From the NCBI GenBank assembly GCA_002317225.1, contig DCIW01000071.1:1-8148 (forward strand): DNA of 8,148 nt, in the 5' to 3' direction. Under the pieces are notes generated by a model that did no database searches, was not told the origin of the DNA, and saw only the letters and a program-made list of their open reading frames with translations. Made by a program: the position numbers and the translations under genes. Below are positions 1 to 6,373 of the stretch, one piece after another (the first letter of the stretch is position 1; every line of letters begins with the position of its first letter). The DNA is from Prevotellaceae bacterium UBA1716. GTDB lineage: Bacteria; Bacteroidota; Bacteroidia; Bacteroidales; Bacteroidaceae.

Positions 1-3000
1 GTTGCACGAATATCTTTCGCTCGATGGAGAGTTCGTTGGTAGAATGAGCTTCAAGTTCGCTGATGTCCTTATCGAATGAGAGATAGACTGCTCCCCACGA
101 AATGCCAGGAGTGAGTTTGGTGATAGTCACCTTGCGAGAGAGAGCAGAGTCGGCTTCGTTGTCGTACTGCACGATAGGAGCCTTGCTCTCGTGGAATGTC
201 ACTTCAGGATTTATCTTCAACAAGAGGTCAACCACATCAATGGTATTGAGGGTGTTGTCCCACTTCTGCACACGCTTTTGGGAAAGAAGCCATAGTTGCA
301 TGTCAAGGAGAAGGGGACCCCTTCTGTCTCGTACCTCGACATCTCCCCCTTTAAGGGGAGAGCCATCCGGTTGGGATTGCTGCTGGTCTCCCTCCCCATA
401 AAGGGGGAGGGTTGGGGAAGGGGTCCTCAGTAAAGCCTCCATCGCCGCAACTTGAGTAGGAATGCGGTAGTCTCTCCAAGAGTAATATGCTGCATCGGTT
501 GAGTAGAAGCGGCCTTGACCTGGAGCGGTTGTGGTGCGTTCGCAAAGTGATTGAACAAACCTATCCGCAGCTTCAGTACGACCGAAAGCACGCAAAGCAC
601 AAGCCGAATTTGCCACACCGTAGATAGTGAGTTGGTTGATGTTGTTTGATACGTAATCAAGGTAAGCAACATGCATCATTCGGATGGAGTCGCTCATTGC
701 ACGATACTTCATCAATGATGATAGATAGAGGTAACGCAACTGGATATCAGAAGGATTGATAGAACCTTGATGTTTAAGGGTATAGTTGTAATGCTTTAGT
801 TCTTCATTGTCAAGATAGTTCATCGCTTTGTTGATGATACTCTGTGTCTTATTATCAGTTGCCTTGCTCTTGATGAGATGTTCGCAAACGGTCATAGTGA
901 TATGCTCGTTGCTCTTCATTCCTTTGTACCAAGCAATACCACCATCAATGTTCTGAAGTTCCTCTAATTGCGATGGAGAATTCCCTTCTTTATATGCATA
1001 CTTATCTATCAATTTATCTACTTCGGGGAGTGCATCTGCAAACTCACAAAGACGACTTGCCGCATACCATTTTGCAGAGAGAGTGATAGCATCTTCAGCA
1101 TCATTATCCTTATCAATGATGATAGATTTGAGTGCTTCGACGCAAGCCTCTGCAGGATTGTCTGTATATTCGAACGAGAGAGTGCGACCTTCTGCAATAC
1201 CCGCTTCTGGGAGGTCAAGAGTGAGAGAAGTTTCGCCCTCATCATTTCCTTTAATATAATAAGGTATAGCGTGTGTGATGCTTTGCTTGCGAGAGAGGAC
1301 AGGGAGGAAGTTCTTCTCTCCATCACTATTCTCACCAGCATTCGCCAAGACGATGCAATCGATGCCTTCCTTATACCAAGCGTCATCAACCTTGAATGTG
1401 AACGAAACCATTTGAGTCTGATTTGCCTCCACAGTGAAAGGACAAGTCTGCTCGATATAAACCTCTTCACCTTCATGTCGCACCAACTTCATCACAGCAT
1501 TGCCCGAAACGGTGCTATCAGTGACATTAATAATTGTGGATGTGAGAGTCACCTCATCACCACAACGAACGAATCGTGGCATATTTGGACGGATAGTAAG
1601 TAGTCGTTCGGTGATAGCCTGATCAAAGAAGATGGTGTGTCGCATATCCTTAGTATGAGCAAATGCTTGGAATACCCAACCAGTAAGCGACTCAGGCATA
1701 GTGAATGTGAGAGCTACTTGTCCGTTCTTGTCAGTACGAAGTTGTGGGTAGAAGAAAGCGAGTTCGGAGAAGTTGGTACGCATTGTAGGGATTGTGGATG
1801 CGAGAAGTTCTTCTTCGATTGCATTATCGTTTTTTTCTAAAATTACAACCTCATTCAAAGCCATACCATATGCGATTACAGTATTTAGTCCGGCTATACG
1901 ACCTTGAGGTCCTTCATCGACGTTTATGATTTCAAGTCCTGAAAACTCTTTCGCTTGAGTTTGGACCCCTACAGTAACTTCTTTTAAAACGTGATGAGCA
2001 TAATCATATTCGCTCAAACGTTTTCGATTCGAAGTATATCCATCAAATACAAAGCCATGGAAGAAGTCGAACGAGTTAGTGAATAACTTATACTTTTCTT
2101 TTCTCTCACCTATGGCATTCAGTCTTAACATGCGAGAAGATGTATTGAAGTCATAGCGGATATGTGGGTAATGTCGATTATTGTACGTTCTCCAAATATT
2201 CTTGCTATGAGCATAGTTGAGTGCTTTGTCAAAGAGTTCTGCCATCACTTCTGCATTTGCAACTGGTTTGCCTTTTGCATCAATAAGCTTGAGCGTCCAA
2301 GTCTCTTCTTGTCCAGGAGTGAGTCGGTTGCGGAAGGTACTCCATGCGAGTTTGATTTCTGATGCTTGAGATTTGTATTCTAAGTTGACAGGATCAAATC
2401 TTGACAAAATGCCATTTTTTACATAGAACATGCTAACGGAGCAATTGCCCCATTCCTTTTTGCCACGAATCTGAATGCGTTTCATGTTTCCATCAGTCAC
2501 ACCAGAGAATGAATGGACAAGATTATCATTTTCATCATAAACTATACAAGTGAAATACACATCAGTCTCCTTTGTGGAGAAGAACAGGTCGATAGGTTCC
2601 GACTCATTATAAGTTTTACGCAAAGTGAGCAAACAGTCTGTGGCATTACGCTTTTCAGTACAGATATCATGCTTCTTGTTGAACCTGCTGATGCTTGTGA
2701 CAGGCATATTTGAGTCAATAATATTAATATCCTGGTCCGAAAGAATAATTGCTTCACCATTGCTATCTTTTGATTCTGCTCTCATATAATATTTGCCACA
2801 TTCGAGCGTGCGGAGTTGCTCAATTGATTTGCCTGATTCAAAATCACCTTCAAACACATAATCGGAACTGTATATTTCCTTCATCAACTTGAAATGGCCA
2901 GATACGGAAAGATGACGTCCCAAAGCATCAGTTGCAAAGATAACCACACCATCATTGCTTGCTTTGTCAAAATACTTGTTTGTTGCGAGTTTTAGATGAT

Positions 3001-5194
3001 ACTCTTCTGAAAGGTTAATATATTTTCCTTCGAACTGTGTCTCGCCTTTTTGATCGGTAACTGATGCATTGATATTGATATTATAATTCATATCATCGCT
3101 TCTCTCTATCTTGTAAGTGATAAAGAATTTGCCATCCTTATCGGTCTTGCATTCTTGTTCGATAAGAGGTGTGTTACTATTTTTCGTTATGCTATAGTTA
3201 ACCTTTGCAAACTGCACAGGTACTCCATCCATAGTGGTAGCCTGTCCCACCAACTTGATTTCCTTTCCTTTTGCAGGTGCAATGATTGTGTCGCCATCAT
3301 TAGGTTTGAGTGTTACGAAGAAGGTAGGGAGTTTATATTCTTCAACTTCAAAATATCCTGTTTTACCATCTAAATCATAGTCGAACTCTTCATCCTCCAG
3401 ATCAATATTCCAATTACCTAACGCACAATCTTTAGGCAATGCGAATTCGAATGCGGCACTTCCCATATCATTTGTCTTGATGATGATAGTGTCAGGATCT
3501 TCATCGCTATCTTCATTTTCGAACAAAAGACTTAATTCCTTATTTTTGAAAGGACGTTCAACTCCCTTTTTGTTGCTGTATACTATTACTTTTCCTTTTA
3601 CAGTTTGTCCTGGGCGATAGAGTGAACGATCGGTATTTATGTAAAAATATAGTTCATCATCACTATCTTCGTGATATGCCCCATAGCGTGAAGCGTTACA
3701 ATCAGTCAAAGTGTCATTGCCCAAAACAACAGAGTATTTTATATCATCTTTACTGCAAGGCAAGTATGCCATGCCTTGCTTGTTGGTCTTTATGGTTTGT
3801 GCTTTCTTCTCAAATTCATAATTGATTGTAGCACCGGCAACAGGTCTTCCATCATCTGCATTGCAAACGAAGATAGCCCCGTTGGACTGAGGGCATCCTA
3901 CTGCACGAAGACTGGAAATCTCAAACTTCTCTTTTTTATCATCGTTGTTTCCTTCGAAATGGATGGCCATTGTATATTTGCCAGGAGCAAGATTGAGTGA
4001 GTCGATGATATCAGTCTTAAGTGGCAGTCCGGCCTTCTTGCGAGCAGTAAGTTCTGGTGTGTTTGTGCAGTTTACGGTGTGAGTCGTAACCACTTCATCA
4101 TTCTGATTAGTGATGGTGTATGTGAACGAATCGAGATTGCCAACTCTAAATTTCAATGCATTATTCTTGTTTGGTATAAAGTCAATAAGTGATGAATTTA
4201 TGCTAACAGCAGGATGTATGTCTAAAGTTGTTTCTTGAATATAATACTCGTTGTCTTTCAACTCTGGCATTTGCTCTTGCATCCATTTTGCAAAGATAAA
4301 TTGAAGGTCGTTTATATCATATTTGATATTGTCGTCGATAGTATGATTCCACTTCGCTAACATTGGCTTATCATAGCCAATACAACCAATGTAAGCAAGT
4401 CCCAAATCTGCAGCAGCTTTATCTCCCATCATTTCGTTGATGAGTTCAAGGAGTCTTGACTCGAATGCATGGTCATTGCGACCGCCTAAACTCTTCAACT
4501 TGGTGAAGGCATAAGCATAAGTCATTCCTTTCTCTTTGTATAGATTTGCAATGCGAACGAACTGCTCATTCATTTTATTACGCAAATCTTTATTTTCCCA
4601 ATTGTTTGGGAGCAGTTCATCAATGAAGTCGCACAAAGGTCCACACAAGTCGTGACCAAACTTCTCACCATCTTTCTGCAAAGTGATAAGAGGTGTGTAA
4701 TCGGCAGCTTTTGCCTTCATCAAGGCTTCGGGATTGTCAAGGATATGAAGTGCATGCTCGTCCTTCTTTTTATTAAATTTGTTGCGTGTGTCTCTATCGT
4801 TTTTGATCGTTTTGCTCTTCAGCAACTCTGTATAACAAGACACCAACATAGCATGAACAATACTCTGCTGATCTGGTTCTTTATATATGCTGAGCGACTT
4901 CTCGAGCGAGTCCATCTTCGTAATAACTGAGTCGGGATTGATGTCGCTCTCGAATTGAGCAATGCTGATTGATGCCGCAATGGTATGAGGAAAGTCCTTC
5001 TCCTTACGGGCTTTTTCTAAAAGTTGATGGGCATAGGTGAGACCGCTCTTTGGGAGTCTGGTACTATCACATCTTGCCACTTCCTTCCAAAGTTGTTCGT
5101 ACGAAAGAGTGTTGTCTCCTTTTGTTTGGGCATTAAGGTTAAGTCCAAAAACAAGGAGAAAAAGGATTGAAGATAATAAGTTTTTCTTTGCCAT
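1..5194 (-). CDS. Secreted alpha-2-macroglobulin family protein, thioester-less (3' end outside window)
   Basis: One frame stays open from the ATG at 5194 to the left edge (1731 codons), so the C-terminus is missing. Residues 1-22 form a type I signal peptide (MAKKNLL, a hydrophobic core, then LNAQ) without a lipobox cysteine, which suggests a periplasmic or secreted protein. A mainly helical N-terminal region follows. Macroglobulin signatures come next: a carboxypeptidase-regulatory-like repeat (VAGATINYEF, about 452-461), NTDRSLYRPGQT (520-531), FEVEEYKLP (615-623), LTPGQEETWTLKL (958-970) and MPESLTGW (1166-1173). A helical toroid of the thioester-domain type starts near FEYTDNPA (1341-1348), and GISWGAVYL and LSIERK lie at the very end. 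No CxEQ thioester appears where expected, so covalent trapping is unlikely. Family members are thought to trap proteases or protect the cell envelope; the role here is inferred. No penicillin-binding protein gene is adjacent, unlike proteobacterial A2M loci. A palindromic composite adds about 30-40 residues inside the toroid (about 1591-1628). The family identification is secure, the biological role is not. Confidence 0.93.
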   Translation of the reverse strand, partial: MAKKNLLSSILFLLVFGLNLNAQTKGDNTLSYEQLWKEVARCDSTRLPKSGLTYAHQLLEKARKEKDFPHTIAASISIAQFESDINPDSVITKMDSLEKSLSIYKEPDQQSIVHAMLVSCYTELLKSKTIKNDRDTRNKFNKKKDEHALHILDNPEALMKAKAADYTPLITLQKDGEKFGHDLCGPLCDFIDELLPNNWENKDLRNKMNEQFVRIANLYKEKGMTYAYAFTKLKSLGGRNDHAFESRLLELINEMMGDKAAADLGLAYIGCIGYDKPMLAKWNHTIDDNIKYDINDLQFIFAKWMQEQMPELKDNEYYIQETTLDIHPAVSINSSLIDFIPNKNNALKFRVGNLDSFTYTITNQNDEVVTTHTVNCTNTPELTARKKAGLPLKTDIIDSLNLAPGKYTMAIHFEGNNDDKKEKFEISSLRAVGCPQSNGAIFVCNADDGRPVAGATINYEFEKKAQTIKTNKQGMAYLPCSKDDIKYSVVLGNDTLTDCNASRYGAYHEDSDDELYFYINTDRSLYRPGQTVKGKVIVYSNKKGVERPFKNKELSLLFENEDSDEDPDTIIIKTNDMGSAAFEFALPKDCALGNWNIDLEDEEFDYDLDGKTGYFEVEEYKLPTFFVTLKPNDGDTIIAPAKGKEIKLVGQATTMDGVPVQFAKVNYSITKNSNTPLIEQECKTDKDGKFFITYKIERSDDMNYNININASVTDQKGETQFEGKYINLSEEYHLKLATNKYFDKASNDGVVIFATDALGRHLSVSGHFKLMKEIYSSDYVFEGDFESGKSIEQLRTLECGKYYMRAESKDSNGEAIILSDQDINIIDSNMPVTSISRFNKKHDICTEKRNATDCLLTLRKTYNESEPIDLFFSTKETDVYFTCIVYDENDNLVHSFSGVTDGNMKRIQIRGKKEWGNCSVSMFYVKNGILSRFDPVNLEYKSQASEIKLAWSTFRNRLTPGQEETWTLKLIDAKGKPVANAEVMAELFDKALNYAHSKNIWRTYNNRHYPHIRYDFNTSSRMLRLNAIGERKEKYKLFTNSFDFFHGFVFDGYTSNRKRLSEYDYAHHVLKEVTVGVQTQAKEFSGLEIINVDEGPQGRIAGLNTVIAYGMALNEVVILEKNDNAIEEELLASTIPTMRTNFSELAFFYPQLRTDKNGQVALTFTMPESLTGWVFQAFAHTKDMRHTIFFDQAITERLLTIRPNMPRFVRCGDEVTLTSTIINVTDSTVSGNAVMKLVRHEGEEVYIEQTCPFTVEANQTQMVSFTFKVDDAWYKEGIDCIVLANAGENSDGEKNFLPVLSRKQSITHAIPYYIKGNDEGETSLTLDLPEAGIAEGRTLSFEYTDNPAEACVEALKSIIIDKDNDAEDAITLSAKWYAASRLCEFADALPEVDKLIDKYAYKEGNSPSQLEELQNIDGGIAWYKGMKSNEHITMTVCEHLIKSKATDNKTQSIINKAMNYLDNEELKHYNYTLKHQGSINPSDIQLRYLYLSSLMKYRAMSDSIRMMHVAYLDYVSNNINQLTIYGVANSACALRAFGRTEAADRFVQSLCERTTTAPGQGRFYSTDAAYYSWRDYRIPTQVAAMEALLRTPSPTLPLYGEGDQQQSQPDGSPLKGGDVEVRDRRGPLLLDMQLWLLSQKRVQKWDNTLNTIDVVDLLLKINPEVTFHESKAPIVQYDNEADSALSRKVTITKLTPGISWGAVYLSFDKDISELEAHSTNELSIERKIFVQ
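331..364 (-). repeat. Palindromic unit A1, left half of the A2M composite
   Basis: The stem TCTCCCC (342-348) pairs with GGGGAGA (355-361) across a 6-nt loop. The outward tail (331-341) has diverged from the other copies, so this is the most degenerate unit of the six. In the A2M frame it reads SPLKGGDVEV. It is assigned to the family by its position opposite a clear unit, its hairpin and the matching composite in the U32 gene. Confidence 0.6.
390..426 (+). repeat. Palindromic unit A2, right half of the A2M composite
   Basis: The stem CCCTCCCC (390-397) pairs with GGGGAGGG (404-411) across a 6-nt loop. The tail TTGGGGAAGGGGTCC follows. The arrangement of hairpin plus G-rich tail matches the units at 7159-7190 and 7539-7564 in the same orientation. 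In the A2M reading frame the unit gives TPSPTLPLYGEGD. Confidence 0.8.
403..423 (+). other. Potential G-quadruplex motif in the A2M template strand
   Basis: Four runs of three or more G occur with short loops: G5-A-G3-TT-G4-AA-G4. This fits the standard G3+N1-7 pattern. It lies on the plus strand, which is the template strand for the A2M gene, and is made by the right arm and tail of palindromic unit A2. Folding is predicted from pattern only. Confidence 0.55.
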
Positions 5195-5220
5195 AGTTGT
5201 GAGGTTTTTTGATTCTGCGA

Positions 5221-5228
5221 CAAAGGTA
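5221..5228 (-). promoter_or_regulatory. Probable Bacteroidetes -7 box (TACCTTTG) for the A2M gene
   Basis: On the minus strand these bases read TACCTTTG, an exact match to the TAnnTTTG -7 consensus of the Bacteroidetes primary sigma factor. The box ends 26 nt before the ATG at 5194, giving a short leader of about 20 nt. No good TTTG -33 element lies 19-21 nt upstream, so the assignment rests on the -7 box and its position. Confidence 0.45.
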
Positions 5229-5260
5229 TATGTTTTTCTATAAAGTGTCTATAATTTACT

Positions 5261-5321
5261 ATTGACAAATAATTGACAATTCATTTTGAAGGGCAAAAAT
5301 AATTTACAAAAAGTTTACAAA
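5261..5321. repeat. Two pairs of 8-bp direct repeats with 11-bp period
   Basis: ATTGACAA occurs at 5261-5268 and 5272-5279. TTTACAAA occurs at 5303-5310 and 5314-5321. In each pair the copies start 11 bp apart, about one helical turn. They lie upstream of the proposed A2M -7 box and could be regulator half-sites, but AT-rich chance similarity is a real alternative. Confidence 0.3.
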
Positions 5322-5342
5322 ACTATTTCAAGTGATTGAAGA

Positions 5343-6314
5343 TTAGCTTGTTCTGCCTTTTACGTATTTTATGTATGTCCAACCGATAAAACAAAGGAAA
5401 AATGCAAGCATAACGTATCCTATATATAATAAGGTGCTCCACGAAATGACAAGATACACAAACATTGCGAGTCCTAACAACTCAAAAATATATGCCATTC
5501 CTGGTACGAAATAGAAGTGGTGATAGACTTCATCAACCACTGCAATAAACACAATGATCACCATCCAAACCAATGTGACAAGTATGGCCATAATCAAAGG
5601 CAATCCTACGGGTGAAAGCACAGGATGGTAGTAGTATTCTTGCCAGTATTCGGGAGTGAAATTCTGAATGCTTGCGTACACACTTGCCATGATGCCCACA
5701 AGGGCAAGGAAGAGGAATGGGTAGATGCTATCCATCTCTTCAAACTTCAGGAGGTACAACTGGCGACTCTCTCCCTGATGGAAGAAGTAAGCACAAAGTC
5801 CGAAGAGTATCAAGGCGCTCATCCAGAACACACGACTATTGGTCATGGCATAAAGCAAGGAGGAAATCTGGTCGTTCGGTATTGCTCCTTGTAAGAGTTG
5901 CTGCTCTGGAATCCAACCCATAGTCAATTGGTCGTGGGCCACTTTCACCCAGATGCTGTCAATCGAGTCGTTGGGGATGTATTTGATTTCTGCAACAGCA
6001 ATCAGTTCGTCTCTATATACCTTGCAAGTGTCTTGGATAAGGTCGCCTTCGCGAGGAATGAGCATCAAGGAGTCTGCCTTAACCATAAAGTTGAAGTTCT
6101 CAGAGTAATGGTGCTTAAGTCGGAAAACGAGCGAGTCCTTCTGCTGAGGAGTAAGGTCCAATATGTGGATAGAATCGGAGTCTGCAACTGCTATGTCCTG
6201 TGCTTGCATAGTACAGAACATGAATAGAAACAATATAAGGCCTACCCCAACCCTCCCAAAGGGAGGGAGTTTTTTTATACTGACATAAAGGATGTTCTGT
6301 ATGTTTGTTTTCAT
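5343..6314 (-). CDS. Conserved Bacteroidetes membrane protein with extracytoplasmic SH3-like domain
   Basis: The product has 323 residues and its function is unknown. Its signal peptide is unusually long: a 25-residue n-region including KKLPPFGRVGVG, a hydrophobic core LILFLFMFC, and a likely cleavage site MQA/Q near residue 38. Residues 75-140 resemble a bacterial SH3-like fold, with VKADSLMLIP, a mid-domain RDELIAVAEI strand, and WVKVAHDQLTMGWIPEQQLL matching the usual wvkV...GWv ending. About five hydrophobic segments follow (roughly 162-178, 197-216, 236-260, 270-292 and 293-316). The C-terminus KYVKGRTS is positively charged and probably cytoplasmic. The SH3-like domain would then lie outside the membrane, perhaps contacting the cell wall or another envelope protein (inference). 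The gene sits 59 bp downstream of the U32 gene on the same strand. The ATG at 6314 is chosen because no other start leaves a complete signal peptide. The FMFC stretch is not a proper lipobox. Part of the signal peptide is encoded by a palindromic repeat. Confidence 0.8.
   Translation of the reverse strand: MKTNIQNILYVSIKKLPPFGRVGVGLILFLFMFCTMQAQDIAVADSDSIHILDLTPQQKDSLVFRLKHHYSENFNFMVKADSLMLIPREGDLIQDTCKVYRDELIAVAEIKYIPNDSIDSIWVKVAHDQLTMGWIPEQQLLQGAIPNDQISSLLYAMTNSRVFWMSALILFGLCAYFFHQGESRQLYLLKFEEMDSIYPFLFLALVGIMASVYASIQNFTPEYWQEYYYHPVLSPVGLPLIMAILVTLVWMVIIVFIAVVDEVYHHFYFVPGMAYIFELLGLAMFVYLVISWSTLLYIGYVMLAFFLCFIGWTYIKYVKGRTS
6242..6268 (-). repeat. Palindromic unit inside a signal-peptide coding region
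   Basis: The stem CCCTCCC (6251-6257) pairs with GGGAGGG (6261-6267) across the loop AAA. The tail CTACCCCAA lies on the lower-coordinate side. On the coding strand it reads CTCCCTCCCTTTGGGAGGG plus TTGGGGTAG, giving the peptide LPPFGRVGVG. It has the same architecture as the unit at 7056-7083 and is the reverse complement of the pattern at 7159-7190. Confidence 0.8.
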
Positions 6315-6373
6315 AATAGATAACTATTTGTTCTATTTGTATATAATTCCTTCCCGTTGTTAATGGTGGTGGG
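6315..6373 (-). other. Short gap between the U32 gene and the membrane protein gene
   Basis: The 59-bp gap has no terminator-like stem and no TAnnTTTG box on the minus strand, which favours co-transcription of the two genes. It contains an 8-bp direct repeat CTATTTGT at 6324-6331 and 6333-6340 (ACAAATAG on the coding strand). The leader before the ATG at 6314 is AT-rich with no Shine-Dalgarno sequence. Confidence 0.5.

Larger units (their letters stand above)
315..426. repeat. Composite palindromic element in frame within the A2M gene
   Basis: A perfect 10-bp inverted repeat bounds the element: GGACCCCTTC at 315-324 and GAAGGGGTCC at 417-426. Inside are two GC-rich hairpins, 342-361 and 390-411, separated by about 28 bp. 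The host frame reads through without a stop and encodes a proline/glycine/glutamine-rich stretch (TPSPTLPLYGEGD, then QQQSQPDG, then SPLKGGDVEV). Recognisable A2M toroid sequence lies on both sides: QVAAMEALL before it and MQLWLLSQKR after it. The bounded length of 112 bp is not a multiple of three, so the true insertion borders must differ slightly. No clear target-site duplication is visible. Confidence 0.8.
5195..5342 (-). promoter_or_regulatory. AT-rich intergenic region carrying the A2M promoter
   Basis: This 148-bp gap separates the membrane protein stop from the A2M start. Read on the minus strand it holds, in order, a weak stem TTCAA-tcac-TTGAA just after the upstream gene (plus 5327-5340), two pairs of direct repeats, and a TACCTTTG box close to the A2M start. 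The leader before the ATG is A-rich (AATCAAAAAACCTCACAACT) with no Shine-Dalgarno sequence, which is common in Bacteroidetes. No strong terminator with a stable stem and U-run is present, so some read-through from the upstream gene is possible. Confidence 0.5.

Noticed and set aside
217..672. Several short minus-strand frames around the A2M insertion, at first suggesting a frameshift in the A2M gene
   Set aside because: Direct translation in the A2M frame is uninterrupted from 672 to the left edge and gives family sequence on both sides of the repeat (VAAMEALL, MQLWLLSQKR, GISWGAVYL). The gene is therefore interrupted but not broken.
1130..1145. CVEA near the start of the A2M toroid as a possible degenerate thioester
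   Set aside because: It falls within the NPAxxxVxAL strand, well before where CxEQ occurs in family members, and the Gln is absent.
968..1603. Open plus-strand frame of 211 codons
   Set aside because: It lies wholly opposite the A2M gene, whose minus-strand frame is continuous and has clear family motifs here. The plus-strand translation is cysteine/serine/isoleucine-rich and resembles no known protein.
6205..6225. Lipoprotein signal (FMFC) in the membrane protein
   Set aside because: Positions -3 to -1 (FMF) do not fit a lipobox, and a type I cleavage site (MQA/Q) follows immediately.
5625..6227. Plus-strand frames opposite the membrane protein gene
   Set aside because: They overlap a minus-strand gene with a signal peptide, an SH3-like domain and well-formed membrane segments, and show no domain features of their own.
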